A stretch of DNA of 64,000 nt from DAHUXD01 sp963805495 (lineage in GTDB: Bacteria; Acidobacteriota; Thermoanaerobaculia; UBA5066; Gp7-AA6). The stretch spans positions 1,178,001 through 1,242,000 of the forward strand of contig CAWDUQ010000002.1 in the NCBI GenBank assembly GCA_963805495.1. Reading direction: 5' to 3'. The notes beneath the pieces are model-generated. The model worked only from the letters and a program-made list of their open reading frames with translations, did no database searches and had not been told where the DNA came from. Of the stretch, positions 40,459 through 49,227 are shown in pieces. The translations under genes and the position numbers were made by a program. Each line of letters opens with the position of its first letter. The first letter of the stretch is position 1.

Positions 40459-42378
40459 TCAGCCCTCGGATTCCAGACGCCGGGCGATCTCGGCGAGGCT
40501 GGCCGCCGGGCCCAGCACGCTGACCCGGTCGCCCAACTCGAGCCGCGTGTATCCGTGGGACACGATCGCGTGCCCGCCCCGATGGACCGAGACGATCAGC
40601 GTCTCGAGTGGCAGGTGCAGGTCCCGGAGGGCGACGCCGCCGAGGCGCGCATTCCGAACCTCGAACTCGGCGACCTGCTGGCTCCCGTCCATGCCGAGCA
40701 ACAGCGACGCGGCCGCGGGAGACCGGACGAACTGGTCGAGGAGGCTGACCATCGCCGTCCCGGGCTCGACGACGCGGGCCCCGAGATCGACGAAGCGCGG
40801 AGCATTCGCCCGATCGCCGAGCCGGACCACGAGTTGCGGAGTCCCGAGCTGTTCCACGGCAATCTCGCAAACGCGCAGGTTCTCCTGGTCCGAAAGCATC
40901 GTCACGAGGGTTCGGGCGCGGGCGCCGCCCACGCGGCGCAGCTCATCGGCCGTCAGGTCGGAGATCGCGTCGATCGGGACGTCGGCCTCGTCCGTGCCGG
41001 GCAAGGTTGCGGCCTTCCTTGAGGCGACGCGGGCCGTCCAGCCGTTGGCCCGCAGCTGACGTGCCAGGGCGAGCGACTGGTCCTCGAGGCCGACGATGAG
41101 GACCTCGCGGGAGCCCTGCTCCCCCGGCTCCGCCGCAAGGTGTGCCTCGCCGGCCCGGCGGATCGCCCACTTGAACAGCGGCGGCCCGATGATCTGGTTC
41201 AAGACGATGACCGCGACCAGCAGCGTCGCGAACGGAGGGCCCCAATCCGGGAACTCGTCGGCGACCTCCCGGGCGAGGCCCAGGCCCACGCCCGCCTGCG
41301 TGACGTAGACCATCCAGCTGATCCGGTTCATCCGGGCGGGCTCGCCCGCGGCGACCCCGCCGAAGAACGAGCCCGCGATGATCGCGGCCAGCCGAAGGAC
41401 GGTCAGCGTGACCGCGATCGGCCACGTCGCGGCGAGAACGTCGAGGGCGAGGCCCGCCCCGGTCAGCGTGAAGAACGCGAGGTAGACCCACGGGGCGATC
41501 CCCTCGAGGAGAACCGACAACTCGATCCGGTGGGGGGAGCGGTTCACCACATAGAAGCTCGCCACCATGCAGACGAGAAGGGGCTCGATTCCGATCTCCT
41601 CCGAGAATCGGGCGGCCGTCAGCAGGCGCAGGGCGTGCGTCCCCGCGAACGCGGCGTAACCGCAGCCGAGGATCGCCACGGTCTTCGCCGCCGGCGCGAT
41701 CCTCAGCGACAGGATCGCCGAGAGGAGCCGTCCGAGGAGGTAGCCGGCGCCGAAGGACACGCCGATTTCCAGCGCGAGGACCAGGGCAAACCGAGCATCG
41801 ATGCCGACACCCTGGAGGAGCGCGTCGGCGATCGACAGGCTGATCGCGAAGACGACGATCACGATGACGTCCGAGATGATGGTCACGCCCAGCGTCGTTC
41901 TCGTCAGCGGGCCTCGCGCGCGCAGCTCGGAGACGATCGCGATGGCCGACGAAGGCGAGCGCGCCACGAGGATCGCGGCCGCCAGAAGGGCAATTGCGCC
42001 GCGGCCGGCCGCACCGAGGGGCTGCAGGAAGTCGATCCGTTCCGACAGCAGGTAGAAACCGACTCCGCCGACGGCCAGGGTGAACACGACGAGGCCCGCC
42101 GTGACCCAGCCGATGCTCTTCCACCGGCCCCGGAGCGAAGCGCCATGGATCTCCGCGCCCGCGGCAAAGGCGATGAATGCGAGGGCGAAATGGTCTACGA
42201 AACGCAGCCGTTCGGTGACTCCGGTCGAGATCAGGCCGAGCACGTGCGGCCCGGCCAGGATGCCCGTGACGAGAAAGCCCGTGATCAGAGGCAAGCGCGC
42301 CCGGGCGAAGAGGTCTCCGACCCCCCGGGCCCCGAGCGCGAGCAGGGCGAAGCCGACGAGAGCCGCGACGACGATCAC
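40459..42378 (-). CDS. Kef-type monovalent cation/H+ antiporter with RCK (TrkA) domains
   Basis: This 639-residue protein starts at GTG 42378. About 12 membrane helices occupy residues 1-385 (CPA2 Na+/H+ exchanger fold; phrases LITGFLVTGILAGPHVLGL and ILVARSPSSAIAI). A TrkA-N Rossmann domain follows (about 405-520; VLIVGLEDQSLALARQLRANG), then a TrkA-C domain (about 545-630; VSVHRGGHAIVSHGYTRLE). The layout fits KefB/KefC-like K+ efflux gated by nucleotide or thiol signals, located in the inner membrane. No KefF/KefG-type ancillary subunit gene is adjacent. Confidence 0.88.
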   Translation of the reverse strand: MIVVAALVGFALLALGARGVGDLFARARLPLITGFLVTGILAGPHVLGLISTGVTERLRFVDHFALAFIAFAAGAEIHGASLRGRWKSIGWVTAGLVVFTLAVGGVGFYLLSERIDFLQPLGAAGRGAIALLAAAILVARSPSSAIAIVSELRARGPLTRTTLGVTIISDVIVIVVFAISLSIADALLQGVGIDARFALVLALEIGVSFGAGYLLGRLLSAILSLRIAPAAKTVAILGCGYAAFAGTHALRLLTAARFSEEIGIEPLLVCMVASFYVVNRSPHRIELSVLLEGIAPWVYLAFFTLTGAGLALDVLAATWPIAVTLTVLRLAAIIAGSFFGGVAAGEPARMNRISWMVYVTQAGVGLGLAREVADEFPDWGPPFATLLVAVIVLNQIIGPPLFKWAIRRAGEAHLAAEPGEQGSREVLIVGLEDQSLALARQLRANGWTARVASRKAATLPGTDEADVPIDAISDLTADELRRVGGARARTLVTMLSDQENLRVCEIAVEQLGTPQLVVRLGDRANAPRFVDLGARVVEPGTAMVSLLDQFVRSPAAASLLLGMDGSQQVAEFEVRNARLGGVALRDLHLPLETLIVSVHRGGHAIVSHGYTRLELGDRVSVLGPAASLAEIARRLESEG

Positions 42379-42446
42379 CGGGCGAGTCTAACCGCCGGAA
42401 CGCTGGCGCCGGGGAGCCGTCCAGCCCCCGCCCGCGATCGCGGCGC

Positions 42447-42728
42447 CTACCGAGCCTCGAACACGTACTCGTGCTGCCCGTCGCGCGTCACGAGAGTCTT
42501 CTTCGGGCCCGTTCCCACGACGAACTCGACCCCCGAGATTCCCGGCGACGTCGTCACGAACGAGATCGTGCCGTCGGGGTTCTTGCGGGACGCGACTTCG
42601 CTCTTCCATTCGCCGAAATCAAAGACGGTCGCGCCGGCGGCGCGGCTCACGGCGATTTCGCCCAGGGCCGGATTCGAGTAGCGGGCCCCGAGTTTCGCGC
42701 TCTCGGAAGGGTCGGCCGGAACGGTCAT
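42447..42728 (-). pseudogene. C-terminal part of the serine hydrolase, out of frame
   Basis: This frame encodes about 93 residues (MTVPADPSESAKLGARYSNP, then GEIAVSR, a strand-rich stretch, and ending HEYVFEAR). It reads as the natural C-terminal domain of the serine hydrolase upstream. That gene leaves this frame at about 42729, where one extra C on the plus strand (G on the coding strand) separates the codons for KL and MTVP. It could be translated alone from ATG 42728 but has no obvious ribosome site. A 1-base insertion, real or a base-calling error, is the simplest reading. Confidence 0.65.
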
Positions 42729-44439
42729 CGAGCTTCCGCTCCGCGGCGAGCTGCGCATAGAACGCCTTGCCCGCCGCCGCGACCTGGTCCGCCGCCTCGG
42801 GATGCCCGTCGAACAACACTTCGAGGAGACGGCGCCGGAACTGCGTGCGGAGGATCCAGCCCGGGTCGGCGTTCGTCAGGATCACGGCGCCGACGTTGTG
42901 GGCCGGCAGCCACATCATGTCGCTGTGGTACCCGATCATGTCGCCGCCGTGATGCACCACCGAGACGTCGTACGCCGAGTCGACCATGAGGCCCATGCCG
43001 TAGGTCGTGTCCTTGCCGATCGCCACCTGGGGCGCGCGCCGCTCGAGCAGCGGGTCCTTCGGGATGTAGGACTTGCCGTCCGGGAGCTTGCCCTCGGCGA
43101 GCTCCATCGAAACATAGCGAAGCATGTCCGACACGTTGCTCCAGGCGGCGCCGGCCGGCCGCAGCGGGATGACGGCGTAGTTGAGCTCCATGGCCGCGCG
43201 CGCGGGCTTGCCGTCGATGTCGGGAGCGTAGGGGCCGGCGTGGTCGCGGGCGAGGGCGCGCGCGAAGTCGAAGGTCGTCGCCTTCATGCCGAGCGGGTCG
43301 AACACCTGGGTCTGCATGGCGCGGTCGTAGGCGGCGCCGAGCTCCATGTCGGGATAGAGCACGTGGCCGGCCGTGAAGCCGGCGGCCCCGGCCATCGGAT
43401 TCGAGTACTGGAACAGCTCGCCGAACTTGCTGGTCGGCTGCATCGTTCCCAGGGTGGCCAGCGCCTTGTCGGGCGTCACGCCCCGGAACTCGAAAATCCA
43501 CTCGAGGTCCTGCCGGGGCAAACCGGTGCAGGCGCAGATGAGCTGCCGGACCAGGACCTTTTTCGTCGTCTCGGCGTCGCCCAGCTTGAACGAGGGCAAC
43601 AGGCTCGTGACCGGCGTGTCCCAGGTCAGCTTGCCCTCGGCGACGAGGCGCGCGAGGAGCAGCGTCGTCAGCGCCTTGGTGTTCGAGGCGATCATGAAGA
43701 GGGTGTCGCCGTCGACTTTCGCCGGCCGGCCGAGCTCGCGCACGCCGTAGCCCCCGGCGAAGACGACCTTTCCATCCTGGACGATTCCCAGCGCAACCCC
43801 CGGAACGCCGAGCTCCTTCTGCCCGTTCTCGATGAAACGGCCGAGCTCCGTGAGGCGGGCCGCATCCAGCCGATTCGCTTTCTTGCCCGCGAACGATTCC
43901 CGGACGTAGCCCTTCGGCAGGAGACGGTCGAAGATGAGCGCGACCTGTGCGCCTCGCTTCTCCCCGACCGCCTGAGCCATGTCGTAGATCACGACGGTCC
44001 AGCTTCCCGAGGCGTACTCCGACAGCGCCACGACGTCGCGCTTCTCGTTCGGCGACGTCTGGTACTCGTACCTGCGCTGCTTCGACCATCCGTTGCGGTC
44101 GGGGCGGTCGTTGGCGACCTTGAGCGGCCACTTCGCGTCCGGCTTGTACGCGGCCCAGGCCGCCGCGACGGCCGCATCGGAGTCCGTCGCGTCCACGTCG
44201 ACGAGGGCGATCTGCGACCCGCCCTCGGGAGCGGCCACGATCGTCACGGGTCCCCGCACGCTCACGGTCCATCCGGAAGGGGCGATGAACGTGTTGCCGC
44301 GGACGGTCGCCTCGGGCGTGTCGGCCACGAGGGCCGCTCCGGGCGAAGTGGCCGGCGCCGCCGGCGGGGCGGCGGGGGCGGGAGCCTGCGCGAGAGACGG
44401 AACGGCCGCGAGCAGGAGCAAGCCGACGATCGATTTCAT
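42619..44439 (-). CDS. beta-lactamase-family serine hydrolase, frameshifted near the 3' end
   Basis: This 606-residue secreted protein has a signal peptide (about 1-18). An N-terminal domain of about 170 residues is followed by a class C beta-lactamase/DD-peptidase-like domain. Catalytic motifs are SNTK (Ser-x-x-Lys, near 251), YSN (near 344) and HHGG (near 494). Such enzymes are esterases, peptidases or amidases of the periplasm. The sequence is normal to about residue 570 (AQLAAERKL) and then turns into an Arg-rich tail that ends at 42619. The true C-terminus lies in another frame (42447-42728). A 1-base insertion at about 42729 is likely, and the intact gene would span 42447-44439. Confidence 0.8.
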   Translation of the reverse strand: MKSIVGLLLLAAVPSLAQAPAPAAPPAAPATSPGAALVADTPEATVRGNTFIAPSGWTVSVRGPVTIVAAPEGGSQIALVDVDATDSDAAVAAAWAAYKPDAKWPLKVANDRPDRNGWSKQRRYEYQTSPNEKRDVVALSEYASGSWTVVIYDMAQAVGEKRGAQVALIFDRLLPKGYVRESFAGKKANRLDAARLTELGRFIENGQKELGVPGVALGIVQDGKVVFAGGYGVRELGRPAKVDGDTLFMIASNTKALTTLLLARLVAEGKLTWDTPVTSLLPSFKLGDAETTKKVLVRQLICACTGLPRQDLEWIFEFRGVTPDKALATLGTMQPTSKFGELFQYSNPMAGAAGFTAGHVLYPDMELGAAYDRAMQTQVFDPLGMKATTFDFARALARDHAGPYAPDIDGKPARAAMELNYAVIPLRPAGAAWSNVSDMLRYVSMELAEGKLPDGKSYIPKDPLLERRAPQVAIGKDTTYGMGLMVDSAYDVSVVHHGGDMIGYHSDMMWLPAHNVGAVILTNADPGWILRTQFRRRLLEVLFDGHPEAADQVAAAGKAFYAQLAAERKLDDRSGRPFRERETRGPLLESGPGRNRREPRRRRDRL

Positions 44440-44582
44440 GAAAGCGACGATACCTCAGCCCGAATCCGGGACGGATCCGTCGCCGGGCCGAATGACATCG
44501 GCGCCGACGGGCGGGCACGCAACCGCGCCGGGAGTTCCCGGGTGAGTCGACCCGTGGGACACGCTCTCCGAACGCGAGCGCG

Positions 44583-45374
44583 TCAACCCCGATGGCGGCT
44601 CAGCAGGACGTGCCGCGAATAGAAATCCGGGTTCTTCTCGCCGAACGCTCCGATCCGGAACGGGGGCGGGAGGCGTCGCTCGACGCTCTCGGCGACGAGG
44701 CGGCCGACGCTGTAGGGCTCCCGCACGATCACGACCGCGTCGGAGGGAGCGGTTTCCCGAACCCGCTCCAGCACGCGCGCTTTCATCGCAACCTGGTTGG
44801 CGAGATAGACGACCTGCGCCCCGGCGTAATCGTGGGCCGCCCCGTCGGAGACCTCGATCCGAATGCGCGGTTCCCCCATGGCCTCGACCACGCGCCGGGC
44901 GGTCGCCGCGGCGCGAGCGTCCACGTCGAGCGCCACGATCTCGGCAACGGCGGTCGAATCGCGCACGAGAAGGGCCGCCGCGGGGAAAGCGCCGCAGCCC
45001 ACCATCACGAACCGCCAACAGGCGCCGAAGTCCGCCAGCCCGAGCACCTCGGGCACACGATCATAAGTGTGGCGGCCGAAGTCGGAGCGCACCCGGTCGG
45101 ACGCGGGCGCGCCCGACTTCCAATCCGCTCCCGCCAGTCGCTCGGCTTCACGAGCCTCACGGAGGTCGAGCGAGCGCCTTTGAAACGGCGCCAGCGCTCC
45201 GGCCCATTCATCCGTCGAGTCGAGAAGCGCGTCGATCGCGGGAGCGGCGGGTCCGGTGATCCAGGCCCAGGCCTCCCCCCAGAGCTTCTCGAACGCGTCG
45301 TCTCGAGCGGCCTCCCGGAGACGCGATCTCCAGGCCCCGATCGTCCCGGCGACCCGATCCACGCGCCCGATCAC
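44583..45374 (-). CDS. nicotianamine-synthase-like / class I SAM-dependent enzyme
   Basis: This 263-residue protein starts at GTG 45374, overlapping the PP-loop gene stop (GTGA at 45371-45374). The N-terminal third is helical. The C-terminal part is a SAM-binding Rossmann fold: FVMVGCGAFPAAALL near 121, VALDVDARAAATARRVVEAMG, a short Asp-bearing strand (VSDGAAHDYAG) and VVYLANQVAMKARVLERV. The VGCGAFP glycine loop and the phrase VIVREPYSVGRL resemble nicotianamine-synthase/CntL-type aminobutyryl transferases more than ordinary methyltransferases. That assignment is tentative. Its product would be made together with the PP-loop enzyme encoded just upstream. Confidence 0.6.
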   Translation of the reverse strand: MIGRVDRVAGTIGAWRSRLREAARDDAFEKLWGEAWAWITGPAAPAIDALLDSTDEWAGALAPFQRRSLDLREAREAERLAGADWKSGAPASDRVRSDFGRHTYDRVPEVLGLADFGACWRFVMVGCGAFPAAALLVRDSTAVAEIVALDVDARAAATARRVVEAMGEPRIRIEVSDGAAHDYAGAQVVYLANQVAMKARVLERVRETAPSDAVVIVREPYSVGRLVAESVERRLPPPFRIGAFGEKNPDFYSRHVLLSRHRG

Positions 45375-46627
45375 GTCCCCGGGGGGCGTGGGAGCGACTC
45401 GGCACCCCCCAACGCCCGGCCGGCCGCGAGCGTCCGTCGCCAGGCGCGGCGAACAAAGCCCCGCCGTCCGAAGAGGCCATCCACTCCCGCTCGAGCCCCG
45501 CGACGCAGACGGCTGCGCCACCCGAGAAGGTAGTCGACCGCGCGGACGAGATCGCCACGTCCCCGCTCGCGGGCCTGCTCCCGCACTCGATCCAGGTGGC
45601 GTCGCTGCCAGGGCTTGTCGACATGCATGGCACGTACCCGGCCCAGATCCAGAGGGCCGGGAAAGGTCGGACAGACCGACAGACCGACCACGGTTTCGAG
45701 CATCAGCATCGTGATGAGACATTTCTGGCAGCGCCCGCAGTTGAGCCCGTCCGAAGACTTGAAGCAGACGCGCAGATGGCGGCGGACGAGCTCCGAGGGG
45801 GCGATCGCAAGGACCTTTTCGGCCCGATCGTGTGCCGCTCCGTCGTTGCGCACGCGCAGCGTCCAGGAGGAGAACAGGGTATCGGTGAAGGGGTGGCTCC
45901 CCCAGGGGACGAGCTGCGGGTAGATGTTCGAGGCGGGGATCAGAGCCCGGCCGTAGCGGGGGCCCAGGGCGAGTGGCACGGAAGCGAGAACGGGACCGTG
46001 GCCCCACAGGGCCCAGTCGACGAATCGGTCCCACTGCATCGAGAGGTCGCGCAGGTTCGTGCGCACGAATACGAGCGGCCGGCCGAGAGCCGCGGCAACC
46101 TCCCCGAGCGAGCGTCGGGCGCGCGCGGTTCCCTCGACGGCGTCGAGGCGGAGGTCGAGACCGCCAACGAAGAGGAACTCGTCGATCGCCCCGCGTTCGT
46201 CGCGCCCGTCCCCGTCGCCGTGGTCGAGAGCGGTAAAGAAGGAGTCGACGCCGCCGGAGAGAAAGGCGCACGTCCGGCGTGGCGGAAGACCCGACGGCGC
46301 CTCCGTGACGGGTCCGCGCAGCGGAACGACGCTCGTCTCGCCGTACCACGAGCGCCATACGCGAAGGACCTCGCGCGCACCGTCCACGAGCGGACGGTCG
46401 ACCGGGAGCTCCCACTCGAGGGGTTCGCCGAGCGCCGCGGCGAGCGGCAGAAAAGCGGCCAACCACGGGTTTCCGTCGCGCGCGAGGTCGCCGGCCATGG
46501 CCGCGGGCACCTCGTACCAGTATTTTTCGGCCGGAACCGACACGGCCGCGTAGGTGACGTTCGCGACCAGCCGAACGCGCTCCCGATCGCCCGGAACGTT
46601 CTCGACCGAGCTGGCGCCGACCTGCAC
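45371..46627 (-). CDS. PP-loop ATPase-like protein of unknown substrate
   Basis: This 418-residue protein starts at GTG 46627. The ATP pyrophosphatase signature SGGVDSFF lies near residue 122 and a Cys cluster CGRCQKCL near 293, as seen in QueC-like or tRNA-thiolation-like PP-loop enzymes that adenylate a substrate before N or S attack. The N-terminal 115 residues are a separate beta-rich domain. The C-terminus is Arg-rich and ends in the overlap with the SAM-type enzyme. No queuosine or tRNA-modification gene is nearby, so it may ligate or amidate a small molecule. It forms a two-gene operon of unknown product. Confidence 0.7.
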   Translation of the reverse strand: MQVGASSVENVPGDRERVRLVANVTYAAVSVPAEKYWYEVPAAMAGDLARDGNPWLAAFLPLAAALGEPLEWELPVDRPLVDGAREVLRVWRSWYGETSVVPLRGPVTEAPSGLPPRRTCAFLSGGVDSFFTALDHGDGDGRDERGAIDEFLFVGGLDLRLDAVEGTARARRSLGEVAAALGRPLVFVRTNLRDLSMQWDRFVDWALWGHGPVLASVPLALGPRYGRALIPASNIYPQLVPWGSHPFTDTLFSSWTLRVRNDGAAHDRAEKVLAIAPSELVRRHLRVCFKSSDGLNCGRCQKCLITMLMLETVVGLSVCPTFPGPLDLGRVRAMHVDKPWQRRHLDRVREQARERGRGDLVRAVDYLLGWRSRLRRGARAGVDGLFGRRGFVRRAWRRTLAAGRALGGAESLPRPPGT

Positions 46628-46805
46628 CCGGCCAGTCTAGATGAACGCGGCGAACGGGCCGGTGAGCGGCGCCACCTCGAGGCCCGACCGTGCTTCTCGC
46701 CGGCCCGGCGAACCCATCGGCCACCCGGCACGATCAACCTGAATGAAGCGGCTGCCTCTGGACTTGCACCGGTTCCTGCCATATATGCAGGGCAAGGAGG
46801 AGGCC

Positions 46806-47768
46806 ATGCGTGCTCGAACCTCGAAGGCTCTCCTGGTCGCGATCGTGGGTTTCACCGTCGGTTTTCTGTCCGGCTGCGCGAACATGGAGTACGTCCCGAA
46901 CGGCAGGTATTTTTTCTACCACAAGGAGCTGCCCGCGGCCACAAGAGCGGTGGAGGCGGCCCGAAGCGCCGGGAAAGACAAGGAGTGCCCGGCGGAGTTC
47001 CAGGCCGCCGCGAAGCTGAAGGACGAAGCGTACGCCCTCTACTACGCGTGCCACACGCAGGAGGCGATCGCAAAGGCCAATGAGGCGATCGCCAGACTCG
47101 GCGCGCTCTGCCCGAAAGTCGCGGAGGTCCCGAAGCCCGTGGCGCCCGCGCCGGCACCGGCTGCGGCGGCACCGGCCGCGCCGAGCATCGCGCTCTCGGC
47201 GGACTCCTCCTCGGTGGACCAGGGGGCGTGCACGAACCTGACGTGGTCGACGACCAGCGCCAGCAGCGCCTCCTTCGATCAAGGCATCGGTAGCGTTTCG
47301 CTGAACGGCTCCCGGCAGATCTGTCCGACGAGCACCACTCGATACACCCTGACCGCCACGGGCGAGGGCGGGTCGACCACGGAATCGGCGACGGTCAACG
47401 TGGTCCCGAAGCCGGCCGCGCCGATCGACCGTCTGACCGTTCACGTCAACTTCGATTTCGACAAGGCGCAGATCCGGACCGCCGACCTCGAGGAGCTGCG
47501 GAAGGCGGCCGACTTCGTGCGGAAATACCCCGGCTGCAAGATCTCCGTGGAGGGCTACACCGACTCCCGGGGCACCGAGGCGTACAACCAGGCCCTCTCC
47601 GAAAGACGGGCCGCGGCCGTGAGGACGTACCTTCTGGAAAACGGCGTCACGGATTCGGACAAGATCACGAGCGCGGGGTTCGGGGAATCCCACCCGGTCG
47701 CGGACAACGCGACCGCGAAGGGCCGGTTCGAAAACCGAAGGGTCGAGATCGTCGTCCTCTCCCGGTAG
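46806..47768 (+). CDS. OmpA-family peptidoglycan-binding lipoprotein
   Basis: This 320-residue protein starts at ATG 46806, chosen over an upstream in-frame ATG at 46743 because GGAGGAGG sits 4 bases before it. A lipoprotein signal is visible (VGFTVGFLSGCANM). Residues about 25-105 are helical with DUF4398-like features (KLKDEAYALYYACHTQEAI). An Ala/Pro linker and a beta-sandwich domain follow (about 125-205). The OmpA C-terminal domain spans about 212-320, with VNFDFDKAQI, GYTDSRG and NQALSERRAAAV. It should tether the outer membrane to peptidoglycan. A hairpin follows at 47799-47826. Confidence 0.88.
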   Translation: MRARTSKALLVAIVGFTVGFLSGCANMEYVPNGRYFFYHKELPAATRAVEAARSAGKDKECPAEFQAAAKLKDEAYALYYACHTQEAIAKANEAIARLGALCPKVAEVPKPVAPAPAPAAAAPAAPSIALSADSSSVDQGACTNLTWSTTSASSASFDQGIGSVSLNGSRQICPTSTTRYTLTATGEGGSTTESATVNVVPKPAAPIDRLTVHVNFDFDKAQIRTADLEELRKAADFVRKYPGCKISVEGYTDSRGTEAYNQALSERRAAAVRTYLLENGVTDSDKITSAGFGESHPVADNATAKGRFENRRVEIVVLSR

Positions 47769-47798
47769 CGACATCCCCCTGGACGACGGCGGCGGGAA

Positions 47799-47826
47799 CC
47801 GGCATCCCCGGTCGCGGGGATGCCGG
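47799..47826. terminator. bidirectional hairpin between ompA-like gene and arsM
   Basis: A perfect 11-bp stem, CCGGCATCCCC (47799-47809) with GGGGATGCCGG (47816-47826), has a 6-base loop. It lies between two convergent genes. There is no T run on either side, so its strength as an intrinsic terminator is uncertain. Confidence 0.6.
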
Positions 47827-47850
47827 ACCCGTCCGGATCGTGCCCGTCCG

Positions 47851-48675
47851 TCAGCTCCGAGGCTTGACGGCCCGGATGAAAGCGCTTCGGATCTTCCCGT
47901 CCACCGCTCTGGCAACCGCGTCCACGTCGATGCCGGCCGAAGTCAGGAATTCGCGGGCGTCGTTCGACGAGTAAACGCGCGTGGGCTCGACCGAAACGTC
48001 GGCGAATCCCGCGGCCTCGAGCTTGCGGCGGTATTCGTCTTCCGAGAGCGCTCCCGCGACGCACCCGACCCAGAGAAGCATGTTCTCGCGAACCGCGACC
48101 GGCAGCTCCCCCGCCACCACGATGTCGGAGACCGCGAAGCGCCCGCCCGGGCGCAGGACCCGGAACGCCTCGCGCAGAACGCGGTCCTTGTCGGCCGACA
48201 GGTTGATCACGCAGTTGGAGAGGATGACGTCCACCGCTCCGTCCGGAAGCGGGATGTCCTCGATCTGCCCCTTGAGAAACTCGACGTTCGTCAGGCCCGA
48301 CTCCCGCTGGTGCCTGCGGGCGAGCTCGAGCATCTCGTCCGTCATGTCGAGGCCGTAGGCCTTCCCGCTCGGCCCGACACGCCTCGCCGAGAGCAGCACG
48401 TCGATGCCGCCGCCCGATCCCAGATCCAGGACGACCTCGCCGGGTTCGAGCTTCGCCAGCGCCGTGGGATTGCCGCAGCCGAGCGAGGCGGCGAACGCCG
48501 TCTCCGGAACATCCGCCTTCTGCGAGATCTCGTAGAGGTTCGACGTGATCGGGTCGCCCGAGAGGCCGGAGGCCGAGGGCGCGGTCCCGCAACAGGCCGC
48601 CTTGCCGGACTGCACCTGCAACGCGGCTTTACCGTACTTTTCGCGAACGACGTCGGTGATGCTCTGGTCGGTCAT
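47851..48675 (-). CDS. arsM: arsenite S-adenosylmethionine methyltransferase
   Basis: This 274-residue protein starts at ATG 48675 behind AGGAGG. The SAM site is VLDLGSGGGIDVLL near 72. Cysteines that match the As(III)-binding set of ArsM are present: one in SLGCGNP, one in LSNCVINLS and one in VGCVAG, plus an N-terminal Cys pair (AACCGT). It methylates As(III) to methyl and dimethyl arsenicals in the cytoplasm. It lies 52 bases behind arsR on the same strand, and its own upstream gap carries an ATCAAC-N4-GTTGAT site. Arsenite-responsive expression is therefore very likely. No arsenite pump gene is in the window. Confidence 0.92.
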   Translation of the reverse strand: MTDQSITDVVREKYGKAALQVQSGKAACCGTAPSASGLSGDPITSNLYEISQKADVPETAFAASLGCGNPTALAKLEPGEVVLDLGSGGGIDVLLSARRVGPSGKAYGLDMTDEMLELARRHQRESGLTNVEFLKGQIEDIPLPDGAVDVILSNCVINLSADKDRVLREAFRVLRPGGRFAVSDIVVAGELPVAVRENMLLWVGCVAGALSEDEYRRKLEAAGFADVSVEPTRVYSSNDAREFLTSAGIDVDAVARAVDGKIRSAFIRAVKPRS

Positions 48676-48694
48676 GAAGCTCCTCCTGTTTCGA

Positions 48695-48710
48695 ATCAAC
48701 GAAAGTTGAT
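48695..48710. promoter_or_regulatory. ArsR-type operator before arsM
   Basis: A perfect inverted repeat ATCAAC-GAAA-GTTGAT lies 20 bases upstream of the arsM ATG. It has the same arms as the site at 49090-49105 before arsR and matches the ATCAA-N6-TTGAT pattern known for ArsR/SmtB-family sites. Confidence 0.75.
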
Positions 48711-48727
48711 GTATCGGGCACGCGAAA

Positions 48728-49078
48728 TCATTTCTTGCAGCACGCGACCGCCTCCGGAAGGCGCCCGTCGTTTCCGAATGACGCGGCGAAATCGTGCACG
48801 GCCTCGAAGGCCCCGGGGTTAAGCGAATAGTGGATCCAGCGGCCTTCCCTCCGGTCGCGCACGAGGCCGGCGTCCTTGAGCGTCTTCATGTGGAAAGAGA
48901 GACGCGACTGGCCGGCGCCCAGGACATCCGCCAGGTTGCAGACGCACTCCTCGCCGTTACGCAGGCGCGCGAGAATGGCCAGCCGCGTCTCGTCCGAGAG
49001 GGCATGGAAAAGCCGGGCCGCCTCGGCCCTTCCGGGCTTCACCTTCGCCACCGCCGCTCTGCGAAGCCTGCTGGTCAC
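48728..49078 (-). CDS. arsR: ArsR-family metalloregulator
   Basis: This 116-residue winged-helix repressor has the core LSDETRLAILARLRNGEECV, CNLADVLGAGQSRLSFHMK and GLVRDRREGRWIHYSL. The ECVCNL segment carries the Cys-x-Cys of As(III)-sensing ArsR proteins, and a Cys pair near the C-terminus (VACCKK) could add a third ligand. It should release DNA when arsenite binds. The sites at 49090-49105 and 48695-48710 place one operator before itself and one before arsM. GTG 49078 is the start; a later in-frame GTG is possible. Confidence 0.9.
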   Translation of the reverse strand: MTSRLRRAAVAKVKPGRAEAARLFHALSDETRLAILARLRNGEECVCNLADVLGAGQSRLSFHMKTLKDAGLVRDRREGRWIHYSLNPGAFEAVHDFAASFGNDGRLPEAVACCKK

Positions 49079-49089
49079 CGGACCATCAT

Positions 49090-49105
49090 ATCAACAAAAG
49101 TTGAT
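49090..49105. promoter_or_regulatory. ArsR-type operator before arsR
   Basis: A perfect inverted repeat ATCAAC-AAAA-GTTGAT lies 11 bases upstream of the arsR start, in an AT-rich patch that is probably the promoter. Its arms are identical to those of the second site at 48695-48710. Confidence 0.78.
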
Positions 49106-49227
49106 TTATGAAAGGGCCCTCGTTCCCCAACCGGGGGCAGTCGCCGTTTCCGCTAGCATGGCGAATCCGTGGCCAATCCGAAGATCCGAAGCCTGCGACT
49201 CCGGGCGAACCTCCGCAGGGCTGACAT

